This document shows positions 29,594 through 41,800 of a DNA stretch of 64,000 bases, in pieces. Position numbers and translations under genes: made by a program. Numbering within the stretch: position 1 is the first letter of the stretch; each line of letters starts with the position of its first letter. The stretch spans positions 106,068,066-106,132,065 of the forward strand of contig OZ018321.1 in assembly GCA_963969495.1 (NCBI GenBank), given 5' to 3'. Under the pieces are notes generated by a model. That model was not told the origin of the DNA. It made no database searches and worked only from the letters and a program-made list of their open reading frames with translations. The stretch is from Ceratothoa steindachneri. Its lineage: Eukaryota > Arthropoda > Malacostraca > Isopoda > Cymothoidae.

Positions 29594-29915
29594 AATATAT
29601 TTAATGACAAAGTGAATGAATTTGAATACAGGGTTATGATATGTACATTAGTCAAAGGAGAGATAGGACGGGTTGTGGGTTGATTATTTATATCAGAAAT
29701 AGCATTTCTTCAAATCTAAATAATTCTATAAAGCAAGAAGTTGAGACCCTGTGGATAGATATTAGGGTAAATAAAAATAGGATAATACACTCGGGAGCCT
29801 TTTACAGACTAACTGTATTGTTGAGCTAATGATGTGAAGTAGATACAGTTATTCTTGGTGACTTTAATTTAAATTCTGTGAAGTGGAAAAATATCATAGG
29901 AAGGGCGATTGTTAA
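29594..29915 (+). pseudogene. CR1 ORF2 endonuclease fragment
   Basis: Encodes NDKVNEFEY, then YISQRRDRTGCGLIIYIRNS, then GDFNLNSVKW-like sequence near 29860. It matches 8459-8644 on the opposite strand. The ORF1-ORF2 spacer and the endonuclease N-terminus are missing between 29593 and 29600, an internal deletion. It ends near 29915. Confidence 0.75.
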
Positions 29916-31770
29916 ATATCCTTAGGTCTCTAGTTTTTCTCACGTCCTTGACTACAGACTTATAAGCCTTACCTTTATTAACCACAAAAGACAAAAAATG
30001 TTTCTGCCAGCAGGTATAACGTGGCAACCACATTTCAAATTACATGTTAGGCACTCTGTGTTTATTAATTGGGTAGCGGCTGGATAGGTATCATAGATTT
30101 CATAGTAGTTAGTACAGGAAATTCTTGAATTCTAGACAGCTTGCTATCCAGAGGGAAAATTCCTGAAGCAGAAATAATGTCTTCCAGAAGTGCAACTTAG
30201 GGGTTTACAGAGATCAGTTTTCCCAGGTTTTAATTTAAAACCATATTGTTTCAGAGCAGAAAGCACCAATTCCAAACTAATCAGATGGTCTTGAAAACTG
30301 GATCCCATAATCAGAATATCCATAATCCAGATAGACTATTGTGCGGGAAGTTGGAATATCAGACAAAGCAATGGTCATTTGCTTTGGAGTACCACAAGGC
30401 TCTGTCCTTGGTCCTCTACTATTTTGTATCTACTTTCTCCCTCTTAGTTCCCTTCTCCGTAATCTCAGTCTATCCTTCCACCTATATGCTGATGACACTC
30501 AAATTTTTGTTTCCTCATCCCCCACGTCTCTTGCCTACTCTATCACTGACCTCCTGGCTGCCTACTCCTCCATTTCTGACTGGCTCTCTACCAACTTCCT
30601 GAGGCTTAATCACTCCAAAACTGAGGTCTTCCTCGTCGGCACCCCTGCTCTTGTCAAAAAATCTAAATCTCTCTTTCCCTCGCTTACTCTGGGCGGTAAT
30701 ACTATCATTTTCTCTGACTGCGTTAGGAATCTGGGTGTTGTTTTTGATGAGCATCTCTCCTTTAAGCCTCATATCCGCAATGTCAGCAAATCCTCTCTGT
30801 TTCCTTCATAACTTCTCTCGCATTCGCTCTCACTTTGAACGCCAAAGTCTTGAGACTGCTGTTCATGCCTTCATCACCTCACACCTTGACTACTGTAACT
30901 CACTGCTTGTGAATCTGCCATCCTCCTCTCTCCACCCCCTTCAACTTGTACAGAACTATGCTGCCCGGCTTCTCCTCCGTCGCCCTCGCTTCTCTCCCTC
31001 GAAACCCTTGCTGCATGAACTGCACTGGCTCCCTGTCAGATCCCATACTCACTTCAAGATACTTCTCTTCACATTTAAGGCCCTAAACAACAAGGCCCCG
31101 TCTTACCTCTCTTCTGCCCTCTCACCACGCCATGTCCCTCGGGCCCTTCGGTCATCACATGCACCTCTTTTGAAAATTCCTTGTGCATCCCTCTGCTCAA
31201 TGGGGAACTGCTCCTTCTCAATCTGCGCCCCTAAGTTTTGGAATGCTCTTCCTCCTGAAATCAGGTCTTCTCCCTCTCTTACCACATTTAAGCGTCTCCT
31301 GAACATGCATCTTTTCAGTATTGCCTTCTCCCCCCTCTTGAATTTCCATTCTCATCTCAGCACAACGTGCACTCTGGGAAGGCCTCAGGCCTTGAAGAGC
31401 GCATTACAAAAGACTTATTATTATTATTATTTGAAAACTTATCGGGCCATTCATCACTCCAAAGGGTAGTCTCAGAAACTTGTAAGGGTGCCCTTGGGAT
31501 AAAAAATGCAGTTTTTTCTATGCTATCATCATCCATCAGAACCTGATAATAGCCTCGTACCAGATCAGTTGACAAGAAATATTTTATTCCATGTAACCCA
31601 TATCAGATCAGTCAAATTCAGAGTCAGGAACTTATCTTTCTTAGTCACACTGTCAAGTCTATTATAATCAATACAGTCTGAGTTTTTAGAATGGAACAAT
31701 GGGAGCAGAGTAAGGAGAGAAACTGGGACAGATAATACCGGTAGAGAAAAGATGATTCACCCCCAAGTAA
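29916..31770 (-). mobile_element. Ty3/Gypsy reverse transcriptase fragment, split by an L2
   Basis: Read on the - strand, 31770-31432 gives PSFSPYSAPIV, CIDYNRLDSVTKKDKFL, STDLVRGYYQV, EKTAFFIP and a frame-shifted PFGVMNGPISF. The L2 at 30350-31431 interrupts. Then 30349-30060 gives TIVYLD-DILIMGSSFQDHL, YGFKLKPGKTDLC and LDSKLSRIQEFPV. These are the ordered RT motifs of Ty3/Gypsy elements, including the YLDD box, here with a 1-2 base slip. Gag, integrase and LTRs are not seen. Positions 29916-30060 could not be identified and are included only as the likely continuation. Confidence 0.75.
30350..31431 (+). mobile_element. L2-type LINE, 5' truncated
   Basis: RT from [14 protein letters not shown] with an intact YADDTQIF box (30481-30510 region). 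A one-base frameshift near 30800 separates this from the C-terminal part (30820-31410: [46 protein letters not shown]). It ends AAGAGCGCATTACAAAAG plus ATT repeats (31415-31431). It is inserted in Gypsy RT. It is the same family as 2764-5863, but the catalytic box is kept. Confidence 0.88.
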
Positions 31771-32034
31771 AAAATATCAGTCCGATTCCAGTTATAAGTT
31801 ACAATTCTGATTCCTTCACAAAATAGAATATTTCATTTCTTTATGTACCATCGATTTATAATTACTTCCATTTAATAATAATACTTGATACTTCAACAAT
31901 AATTTATAAAGTTAGTTTTTACATAAACTAAATAGAATATAGTAAGCAAGTAAATGTAAGATGAACATTGTGCCTAAGTTTATCTGCTAACAACCAATCT
32001 TCTGATATAGTGCCTTATGCTGGAAGTTTGGTAT
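31771..32034. other. AT-rich spacer, nothing recognised
   Basis: No coding similarity seen. It ends in GTAT (32031-32034), the left target duplication of the neighbouring inverted-repeat element. Confidence 0.5.
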
Positions 32035-32649
32035 GGGTCATACCATATGAAATCAACCAATTTTTTGGGAAATTTTAAGTCACCATCACCGATTTTGATG
32101 AAAATTGGTATACAGGTTGAATTCGATGAGAGAAAAACAATGAGACACTTCCCAGCCCTCAATTTTGAATAGCTCAAAAGTTATAACCTGTCAAAGTTGA
32201 GAAAAATTATCAAATTTCTTGATACCAGCATTTGAAAAAAAATTATTTCTCCCTTATTATAGCACATAAAACAATGAATTATGTATTTTTTTAAAGCTTA
32301 AGGGTTGCTCTAAACATTTTTAACAGCAAAATTAATTTTTGATAAAGTTTTTTTGACCTTAAAGGTCAACTTTTGACCTTTAAAAAGATATATTGGTATC
32401 AATAAATTTTTGTGTAATTTTTTTTATAAATATATATGCCTTTAGACTACAATATAAGATAAATTTCATTCTGGGTTTTTCATTATATCAGGAGTTATGA
32501 TCAATTTTGTAACTTTTGAGCTATTCAAAATTGAGGGCTGGTAAGTGTCTCATTGTTTTTCTCTCATCAAAATCAACCTGTATACCAATTTTCATCAAAA
32601 TCGGTGATGGTGACTAAATGTCCCTTGTTGAATTCGGATGGAATGACCC
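32035..32649. mobile_element. MITE-like element with long terminal inverted repeats
   Basis: A 615-bp element, GGGTCAT at the left end and ATGACCC at the right. GTAT lies directly outside each end (32031-32034 and 32650-32653), a 4-bp target duplication. The left arm (to about 32190) and the right arm (from about 32505) are inverted copies sharing for example CACCGATTTTGATGAAAATT and AGAGAAAAACAATGAGACAC. The AT-rich centre carries GACCTTAAAGGTCA-type palindromes. There is no transposase, so it is non-autonomous. Confidence 0.85.
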
Positions 32650-33289
32650 GTATCATGAGTTGTCACAACCGAGTGAATTTAGATCTTTAATAGCGAATAA
32701 TGCACTGTTTATGTGGAAATTGTAATTCAAATCAGACTAATTCCATAATGTCAACTAATAATTAATGTATTAAATACTATTAATATTCAGCTATTATGAT
32801 ATTGTTGCTCAACATTTAACATAGGCTGGGAGTAGGAAGCGTGTGCATCATAACTTAGTTCTATGTGGCTGTTAGTCAACTAAATAACAGGGTTGCCTGC
32901 TACCAAAAGAATTTTAGCAATAGCACCAAAACTTACTCTGAAAATGTAACAAAATTGGTAAAATTATACCACATTTAATTAAAACAAAACTAAAATGGTA
33001 TAAAAAATTGTTTATTTGCGGCAAAAAGGTACCAAATTTGTACAAATCATGGTATCAGAAGTTTCTTTATGGCAAAAAGGTACCATTTTATACGAACGTT
33101 CCAACTTCAGCAGCGCTGCTGAACAAAGCTCTAATATCTTAGAATTGCATCGGTTGTTCTAAATGGTGCCTGAGCCCTGAGCAGGCTTTCATTTCATGCA
33201 TATAAACAATTAAACATACAATAGATAGGCAACTGCAAGAGGTGATGAACTATTGCATCTCGTATAAAAAAGAGGGTCACCATGCCCAT
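32650..33289. other. AT-rich DNA, no gene recognised
   Basis: No exon or family recognised. GGCAAAAAGGTACCA occurs twice (about 33024 and 33072). The right end leads into the I-type LINE; the exact 5' boundary of that element is uncertain. Confidence 0.5.
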
Positions 33290-33373
33290 GTATGAAAAAA
33301 CAACCAAAAAACCCCAACCCCCAACTTCCACTGAAACAGCCACGGAGCCGCCCTCGGGCGGTGCTTTCTGGAG

Positions 33374-34349
33374 GTGCTTTCGGCCACCTTCCTCTTACTA
33401 GCGGCAGTCCCCTCTGTTCTTTCCAAGGGGACTGCCAAGAAAGCCAGCAGGCAGCCCTTAGCCAGCCGCTCCACATCGAAGCGGCTCGGTAGAGAAACCG
33501 CCTTAGGGGGGAGAGGGAAGCCAGGCCCCTTCGGTCGCTTCCGTCAAAAGACCTGCTGGCAAGAATATTAAACCTTGCCGGGGTCAAGGCCTGTGCCTCC
33601 CCACAAAAGACTCATGACGCTGCCAAGGGGACCTGCGATGTCCTGGGAGGAGATGGCCAACTGGAGGCCCCTCCTGTGATAGACATGGTCCTTGAGGAAA
33701 TCCAGCCTCAGAACGGTAGGGCCTTCCATGGGGGAGAATCCGGGCTCGGCGCTAAGCACCGAACCCGAATCCGCCCCTATGCAAGGTCCTCCTCAAATGG
33801 CTGGGGATTCTCAGGCAGTACAAAGAGGGGAGGGATCTCCTCCGGTTGATGCCCCTACGACCACCAGGACCTTCTCCATTTCGGAGAAGGACCTGGCTGA
33901 GGCCGGTACATCTGGCCTGGGGGCTTCTACCGGCGGAGGTGAGAAGCGGGTTCATTCCCCGCCCTCCTCTCCCTAAAAAGAAAAAGAAGACAAGAAAGAC
34001 TAAAAAGACTCTGGGCTCCTCCCATCCGCTGGGGCTGTGGGGACGGATGGGTCTGCTGCCACTCTGGCAAGCGACCAAGCCAAGATCGGCACATCTGGCC
34101 CCTCTGCCCCCCCGGGTACGGAGCTCCTGACCATGACAAAGACCAAAAGTGCACAGGGCAGAGCCTCGATGACATCGGGGCCCCTGATTCAGAGGTTACC
34201 TGGTGTTTTCGAGCCTGCTGGCTTCAAACGCTTCCTCGTTATTCGCTCCACTGATGGCAGCATGTGGTCCAAGGGCAACATGATCCATCAGAGGAGAGGA
34301 TTAGATAGTGCAATTGGTAGAGAGCCGAAGGTGACCCGTTCTCGGACGG
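33374..34349 (+). pseudogene. I-type LINE ORF1 (gag-like), 5' part
   Basis: A low-complexity, proline- and basic-rich N-terminal half with several frame changes (a KKKKKTRKTKK stretch near 33975-34010 is out of frame with its neighbours). It then reaches [20 protein letters not shown] (near 34200-34260), the start of the conserved RNA-binding region. It is cut at 34349 in SRT by the LTR element; the protein resumes at 37595. Copy B has the same block at 53570-53660. Confidence 0.75.
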
Positions 34350-34581
34350 TGTAGCTGGCCGAAAATATATCTCTAATCCCAATCGATAATCGATCCAACC
34401 CGCTTCCTACACTGTCCGGACGTGAGAAATCGAGGGAGAATAAAACGGATTGTATATACAGTCCCTTTACTTACAAAAAAAAGTACAATAATAATTACAG
34501 CTTATATTTACAACAATTTTATATTTACTAGGGAAGTGTGCACACTTCAAAATGAGGCTAAATTCCCCAATCCAAACACGA
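34350..34581 (-). repeat. Partial LTR, extra copy
   Basis: TGTAGCTGGCCGAAAATATA onward matches the first 230 bp or so (+ strand sense) of the other two LTR copies. It breaks at CACGA and is followed at once by a new LTR start at 34582. Because the outer target duplication abuts this copy, it is part of the inserted element rather than an older one. Confidence 0.85.
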
Positions 34582-35177
34582 TGTAGCAGGCCTGAAAATA
34601 GATCTCTAATCCCAATCGATAATCGATCCAACCCGCTTCCTACACTGTCCGGACGTGAGAAATCGAGGGAGAATAAAACGGATTGTATATACAGTCCCTT
34701 TACTTACAAAAAAAATACAATAATAGTTACAGTTTATATTTACAACAATTTTATATTTACTAGGGAAGTGTGCACACTTCAAAATGAGGCTAAATTCCCC
34801 AATCAAAATACGATACCAAACGAGAATCTTATAACCGGCGGATACAACAATTTACTTATATTCTACACAAAACAAAAAAAAACACAACCACAACCGAACG
34901 AAAAGGGGGCACACGCTATCACTTGTGTGCTGGAGGTGGGTGGTAGTAGGCTAACTTAGGAGGAGGCAGGATTGTCAACGAAGGCGGGTATGGCGGTTCA
35001 GGTGGTTAGCGAGGCACGAAAGCCCTCCTCTCAGGGCTGGGTGGAGCACTCGTCTATAGAACCCCTCTTGCTACCAGTCCACACTTCCACTCTCTCTTTC
35101 CAGAATAATGCTTTGATAAAAGATTAATTTAAACAAAGTACAATCTTATTATAGTGATATCTCAAAATTAGCTACCA
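34582..35177 (-). repeat. 3' LTR, internally deleted
   Basis: Matches 36815-37410 along its whole length. It lacks the last 184 bp or so of the right LTR (37411-37594) and joins gag directly. A deletion therefore removed pol and the outer part of this LTR together. Confidence 0.85.
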
Positions 35178-36720
35178 TTCAACCTCGGACAATCTTTCTT
35201 CAAATGGCCTATTTCTTTACACTCGAAGCACTCTTTCACACTTTCCTGGCAATCCTTTATCATATGCCCTTTCTTACCACACCCAAAACACGCACCAGAT
35301 GTCCACCTACATTCTGCCAACATATGACCTTTCCTTCCACAATCTTTCTCCCACCATTCGGTCTCTCGTTTGCTGGGACATACGTCGGTTTCTCTCTCAT
35401 ATATCCGTTCCCACGCTTGAAATTCATCTGCCCCCTTCCATTCGACCACCCTCCATTTGCCCATCCATTCTGCCGGCCCAGGAAGTTTGACATCACTCCA
35501 GCTGGTGCAGCCTTCAGGGCATCCCTGTAGCTGACAAACTGCCGGGGTGGATGAAAGCTCCTGGGCTTCTTACCCCCAACATTCACACTGTACCATCCAT
35601 CCTCTTCTAGATCGCTTTCATCATCAAATCGTCCATCTTCTAACAGTTCCAACACATCCTCCCACATCAACCGTTCACCTGTCAGTCTCACTCTCTCCTT
35701 TCTCTTTCCACTCAGCCATTCACTCACCTTTCGCGGGATCGTGTCCAAAAACTTCCTCATGAGTGGTTTACATTCATTTACATCATCATCACCATACCTC
35801 GTTCTTGCCATACTCTCAAGCCTATGTGCATACATATTCACACTTTCACTCTTCCCCATTCGAGCCTTCTCATATTTATTCACCCTCTTATACTTCACAC
35901 TCTCTTTCATTCGTTTCACCTGCCCAATCAATCTCTTCTTCACTACATCGTACTTTGGCTCTCCCACACTCGTTATCACTCGCAAGAACTCCAACACTTT
36001 CCCATCCAAACAATCTCCCAGAACACTCACCCAGTGACCCTTGTTCTGCGGGTACTTGAGCTTGCAGTACCGCTCAAAATCCCCGAAGAACTCATCCATA
36101 CTCTTTCCCCCATGCAATCTAAACTTATCAATCCTTGGCACTTCCCTAATCAAAATTCCTTTCCCCACATTCACTTCACTCTCCGAAGAGCTACTCTCGG
36201 TCTCACTCATTCCAATCATATCGTCACTCTCTCCCTCATCTGAGTATAGCGAATCCACACTCTTCCCTCTCGCCTTCCTATCCTTAACCTTAGAACCATG
36301 CTTACTTCCTCTCTTACTTTCCACTCTCTTCCATTCACCCCCTTTCCTACCACTCACAGTATCTTCTTTAGACTCAATCCTACTGCCATCCATTCCATTT
36401 AGCGGAGTCCCTTCAGTAGGAGCAGGGGTCAGGGTTGTAGGTCCTGGGACTGATCCAGCCCCTGTCATCATGTTATACAGGTCCTGCATCCGTCGGTCCG
36501 TCTGATCCTGTCGGTCTCCCATTTCCTTCTTCATCTTATCAGTCTTTTCATTCATCCCTTTTATTTTATTCTCCATTCCCTCCATCATTCCCCGCAACAT
36601 TTCACACTCCTCTTCTTTCTTTCTCAACTCCAGTCTCAATCGCACTACTTCTTCATTCAATGTTTCCGCTACAGCCATTGTTCCCAAGTTAGTAAAAAGA
36701 TAGGAGGAGGGAAAAATCAA
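35171..36720 (-). pseudogene. LTR retrotransposon Gag with CCHC zinc knuckles, truncated
   Basis: Starts at MAVAETLNEEVVRLRLELRK (ATG near 36678; an upstream in-frame ATG is at 36720). The N-terminus is strongly coiled-coil (EEECEMLRGMMEGMENKIKG). Then a basic/serine-rich linker, and a capsid-like domain (VPRIDKFRLHGGKSMDEFFG, then KVSEWLSGKRKERVRL). A frameshift near 35330-35350 separates this from the nucleocapsid: a degenerate knuckle (CGRKGHMLAEC), then CFGCGKKGHMIKDC and CFECKEIGHLKKDC, both standard CX2CX4HX4C. The last codons (NGS, stop) come from LTR sequence, so the natural C-terminus and pol are lost. Confidence 0.85.
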
Positions 36721-36794
36721 TCAAACTACTTGTCACACTAATTGGGTATGGACTGCAATCTAATCCAGTCACGCTCCCAGTTTCGAAGTCTCAC

Positions 36795-36812
36795 GTCCCT
36801 ATTCGGGCGCCA
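36795..36812 (-). promoter_or_regulatory. Primer binding site, tRNA-Lys type
   Basis: On the - strand TGGCGCCCGAATAGGGAC lies two bases after the 5' LTR end (CA at 36816-36815). It is one base away from the familiar tRNA-Lys primer site of retroelements. This fixes the element's orientation as - strand. Confidence 0.85.
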
Positions 36813-36814
36813 AA

Positions 36815-37594
36815 TGTAGCGGGCCGAAAATATATCTCTAATCCCAATCGATAATCGATCCAACCCGCTTCCTACACTGTCCGGACGTGAGAAATCGAGG
36901 GAGAATAAAACGGATTGTATATACAGTCCCTTTACTTACAAAAAAAAGTACAATGATAATTACAGCTTATATTTACAACAATTTTATATTTACTAGGGAA
37001 GTGTGCACACTTCAAAATGAGGCTAAATTCCCCAATCCAAACACGATACCAAAAGAGAATTTTATAACCGGGAAATACAACAATTTACTTATATTCTACA
37101 CAAAACAAAAAAAAACACAACAACCGAACGAAAAGGGGGCACGAGCTATCACTTGTGTGCTGGAGGTGGGTGGTAGTAGGCTAACTTAGAAGGAGGCAGG
37201 ATTGTCAACGAAGGCGGGTATGGCGGTTCAGGTGCTTAGAGAGGCACAAAAGCCCTCTGTCTCAGGGCGGGGCGGAGCACTCGTCTAGAGAACCCCTCTT
37301 GCTATCAGTCCACACTTCCACTCTCTCTTTCCAGAATATGACGCTTTGATAAAAGTTTATTTTAAGCAAAGTACAATATTATTATAGTGATATCTCAAAA
37401 TTAGCTACTATCTTTCCAGAATATAACGCCTGGAAAGAAAGAAAAACATGGTAATCATTTTATACATAAAATAAACAAAAATAAAACAAACCCATTCCCA
37501 TTCACACACATTCTTACAGAGGGAGGGAGAGGGTACTGAGAAAAGGGGTGGGAGAATGGCCCTTTTACACACACTAACATTCACTCCACCACAA
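36815..37594 (-). repeat. 5' LTR, complete
   Basis: 780 bp with TG...CA ends (on the - strand TGTGGTGG...GCTACA). The inner edge adjoins the primer site, and the outer edge adjoins the ACGG target duplication. The last stretch (37411-37440) repeats CTTTCCAGAATAT, also found at about 37329, a small internal duplication. Confidence 0.85.
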
Positions 37595-38788
37595 CGGGAG
37601 CCTTCTGGCGAATGCGGCGAATCCCGCCGAGGCGGCCAAGATAAGTGCTCTTCGGACACTTGATGGCACCCAGGTGAGTGTGACGCCGCACTCTACCATG
37701 AACTTTGTGAAAGGAGTAGTTTATGCGAGGGAACTCGTTGACTACTCCATTGAGGACATCACCCTAGAGCTGGCCGACCATGGGGCGGTCAAGGTCGAAT
37801 GTATGATGAGAAAACAGGGAGGGGACTCAAGACCCACCCATAAACTCTTTGTCACGTTCGACTGTGACAAGCGGTTGGTACCGCTACCGCGTGAAGGCAT
37901 TCGTGCCATGCCACGGCGGTGCTATTACTGTCACCGCTTCGGCCATATGAATCGCTCATGTAGACGTGCAAAGTCATGGTCACCCGAAGTCTCTGTAAAT
38001 TGCTCTAAGGTCACACACGCTAAGTCCAAATTGTGTGTGGCTAAGTGTGTCAATTGCGGAGAGCCGCACCCTGCTTCTTAGAAGCAATGTGGTGCATATC
38101 TCCTTGAGAAAGAAATCCTGGCCGTTCAGGCCCAGGATTGACTCTCATTCCGCGAGGCAAAGGACTTGGTCCTGGCGCGCCCGGCTCTGCCTTGGACGTC
38201 ATATGCCTTAATAGTTAGAAAGGCACCCTCTGCTCCTGCCCCATCCAGGCCAACGAGCACGGTTGTTTCCGCGCCCATTCGGAGCCCTTCTGAGGGTTCT
38301 ACCCAACCCGGGCGCTCCCTGGTAAAGCTGGCGGCAAAAAGGGTTCATATCCAGCCCCGGCTAAAACCAGGGCTCCCCCCCTCTTCCCCCAGCGTGACCG
38401 TTTCCCGTAAGGCGAAACGGCCACGTGCCTCCACCGAGTCGTTAGACTCACAAGAGGCAACACCCCTGAAGATGGTCGATAGGCCATCTTCCGGAGTTCC
38501 TAAAGCTGTTCCCCGAAAGGAGGACAGCAACAAAAGATCTTCGGCCCCTTCGCCCACGCTCCGAGGTGGAGCGAGTGGCTCGGAGACGGTGGTTCCTCGA
38601 AAAGAGGGCCCCCCGCCTCCAAAGCCGCAACGCCCGCCTAAGGTTTCGAGGCTGAGGGAGGAAAGACTCGTATGGCGAGCCCAACCTCCCCCAATAAGTC
38701 CTCGAAGGCGACAGCGCCTTCAGCGCTTTGTCCGGCCAACAGCGCCCGGGGTTCTGCCCCCGGGAAGCGTACGGCCATTCCCGTGAGG
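37595..38788 (+). pseudogene. I-type LINE ORF1 (gag-like), 3' part with zinc knuckles
   Basis: Continues ORF1 after the LTR insertion: [20 protein letters not shown], then a Cys-rich region CYYCHRFGHMNRSC (CX2CX4HX4C), then CVAKCVNCGEPHPAS and KQCGAYL (second and third Cys/His clusters). The tail is proline-, serine- and basic-rich and ends at a stop near 38786. One in-frame stop replaces a residue at 38080 (copy B reads through with serine), and another lies at 38140. The protein would coat LINE RNA. Confidence 0.8.
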
Positions 38789-38837
38789 GTCTTTAATTCG
38801 AGGAGGGCCCCCGCGTCTCCTCCGAGCTAGGCCTGGA

Positions 38838-41800
38838 GGGCATATTCCTTCAATGGAATTGCCGTGGACTCCGGGCCAACTGGGAGGAGCTGCGGAGGCT
38901 CGTCTCGTCCCGTTCCTCGCTAGCTATCTTTTTGCAGGAGAACATGCTAGGCGCGTGCCCCCTGCCTGCCTTCCCGGGGTATAAGGGTCTTGCGACCCCA
39001 CCACCGCCGGATGGCCGGACTGGGGGATGCGCGGTTTACACCCGGCATGATATCTCCTTTCTCTTTAGATACCTCCTTTCAGGCAGTGGCGGTGCAGCTG
39101 CACTTGGATAGGAGTTATACTATCATTTCTGCATACATTCCACCGTCAGCTGACTTCGACGCGGGGGACTTCCGCCGCGTCGTGCCACGGTTGCCGAGGC
39201 CCTATCTCTTGCGTGGAGATCTGAACGGCAGGCATTCTCTCTGGGGAGATTACTCCATAAATCCCAGGGGACAAGTCCTTGCCGATCTGATCGAAGAGCT
39301 TGAGATGGGTGTCCTAAACGTGGATGAGTTTACGCATCACTGTCCGAGAACCACTTCATTTTCTTGCCTTGACCTATCTTTGTGCTCTTCGGATGCACAG
39401 CCTGATTTTGATTGGGGGGTGGTCGATGACCTCCATGTTAGTGATCACTTTCCCATTCAAATATCATTTTCAGGGCAACTGCCGCCTGAGAGACCACCTC
39501 GGTGGTGCTTGGCGCGGGCGCGGTGGCCTGCATTTTAGGAAATGACTGAATTCTCTATCTCAGTCGAGGAGTTTAGGACGTCTGGCCGTTTGTCACGCCG
39601 ACCACTCCCATGGTGGTCAGCCGAGTGTGAGATGGCCCTCAAACAGAAGCTTTATGCCTACATGCGCTATAAGCGCCGCCCGAACGATTTCACTTTCGCT
39701 GAATTTCGTCGGGCTAGGGCTAGGTTCTGGTATATTTCGAAGCACGCCCGCCGCTCTTCTTGGCGGGCATACGTGTCTTCACTTAACGGGAAGACCCCTT
39801 CAGCTGAGGTGTGGAAGCGAGTCAAAAGGATTCGGGGCAAGTTCTCGCAGGACCCCCCTCCCGTTCTCCAGGAGAATGGGACCGTAATCTCGAACCCCGC
39901 GTCCGTGGCGGAATCCTTAGCGACCGCTTTTTTCGCATTCTCTAGCCGGGTTCTGCTCCGGTAGCATTCAATGCACGTCGTGATGTCGCGGAAGGCTGCC
40001 GGTTTGACTTTACCTCCAGAGGCGGAGAACCCTTCAACGACAAGTTTACTGTGAGTGAGTTGCGTTCCGCTCTCGCTTTGTGCGCGGACACCGCTCATGC
40101 TTCGACACCTGGGTGAGCGAGGCATGGCCTTTCTGTTAGATTTGTTCAACAGGATCTGGGTGGAAGGTCTTCTCCTACACTCCTGGCGAATCGCTACTGT
40201 GCTCGCCTTTCGCAAACCGGGGAGAGATCACTACTCCGACCGGTTTCCGCCCAATCTCTCTAACCTCTTGCGTGTGCAAGTTGATGGAGAAATTGGTAAA
40301 TGTTAGATTAGCCTTTTTCCTGGACAGCGGAGGCCATCTGTCTTCTGCACAGTGCGGCTTCCGTAAGTTCCACTCCACGTCGGATGCTCTGGAAAATGCC
40401 GTCTGCGAGGCTTTCCTTCGTAGACAGCACTACGCCACGGTCTTTTTTGATCTGGAGAAGGCCTATGATACCGCATGGCGATACGGTATCATGGAGACTC
40501 TCCACACGATGGGGGCGAGGGGACGCCTCCCAATGTTTATATCTGAATTTTTTGCGAGATCGTCGATTCCGCGTACGGGTGGGGGGAGCCTTCTCCGGCC
40601 CAAAGGAGCAGGAAGAGGGTGTCCCGCAGGGAAGTGTCCTCAGTGTCACACTCTTTGCCCTGAGCATCAACGGCATCACCTCGGTGCTGCCGTAAGATGT
40701 TCTCGCTACGCTCTACGTGGACGACCTATCGATCTCTTTTGGCACAGCCCAGATACCAACTCTAGAGCGTCAACTCCAACAGACATTGAACCGCGTCTCT
40801 CGCTATGCCGAAGCGCACAGGTTTCCGTTTTCTTTGGCCAAGACTAAGGTGGTGCACTTCTGCCGCCATCCACGGCTTCACCCCGACCCAGATTTGTTTC
40901 TTAATGGGGTGCGCCTGGATGTGGTTGAGTCGCACCGTTTCCTTGGTCTTGTATTCGACCGACGCCTCACCTGGGAGGCTCATATTCGCAGCCTTAGGGT
41001 CTCTTGTACCCGTGCCATGGACATTCTCCGTTCCGTGACGTTCAGCGCTTGGGGCGCTGATAGGGCTACTGCCTTACTTTTTTATCGATCCTTTGTTCGC
41101 TCGAAGCTCGACTACGGATGCGAGTTTTATGCCGAGCGTTTATTGCGGAAAGTGGATTCGGTTCACCACACTGGCCTTCGCCTTGCGACCGGTGCCTTCC
41201 GCACTTCCCCCATTGAGAGCCTGTTGGTCAATGCTGGGGAGATGCCACTCGCTCTGCGCTGCGTGCAGTGCATCGCGAGCCCGGCGCCTCCCTCAGTCGC
41301 CAACAGCTCTCACTGCATCCGCAGCTGATCTCGATGGTGCCTATGCCGCCGAGAGACGCCAGTCATACCCTAAGCCCTTCGGGTTTAGGGCCAGGAAACT
41401 CCTTTGAGAGGTAGATATAGCTCTCGGGCCGGTGGCGCGCCTGGTTCTGCCCAGGACACCACCCTGGAGGGTACCACATTTGGCTATTTGTCGCCACGCC
41501 TCTGCTCCCAAAGCTTATACTGTGCCGGGAGTATTGCGTTCGACCTTTTTGGAGCACACATCGTGTCACGCTGGAACCGTGCCAGTGTATACGGATGGCT
41601 CCAAGTCCCAAGAGGGGGTCGGCTTCCACGCCGTATCCCCTCTGTTTGAAGTCAGCGGGGCTCTACCAGGCGCTGCGTCTGTCTTCACGGTCGAGCTGGT
41701 GGGAATACACCACTCGGTACGGGAGATTACGCGACGTGCCCGGTTCGGAGACCGGATTGTGATCTATAGCGACTCACAAAGCGCCCTGAGTGCTCTCGGG

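Larger units (their letters stand above)
34350..37594 (-). mobile_element. LTR retrotransposon, gag only, nested in I-type ORF1
   Basis: The insertion begins TGTAGC at 34350 and ends CCACCACA at 37594. ACGG lies on both sides (34346-34349 and 37595-37598), and ORF1 of the host LINE is contiguous once it is removed; the ORF1 fragment at 58686-59140 shows the empty site. Read on the - strand: 5' LTR (37594-36815), tRNA-Lys-type primer site, gag, then directly a deleted 3' LTR (35177-34582) and a further partial LTR (34581-34350). Pol is missing entirely. It is probably Ty3/Gypsy-like from the primer site and gag zinc knuckles. Confidence 0.85.
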
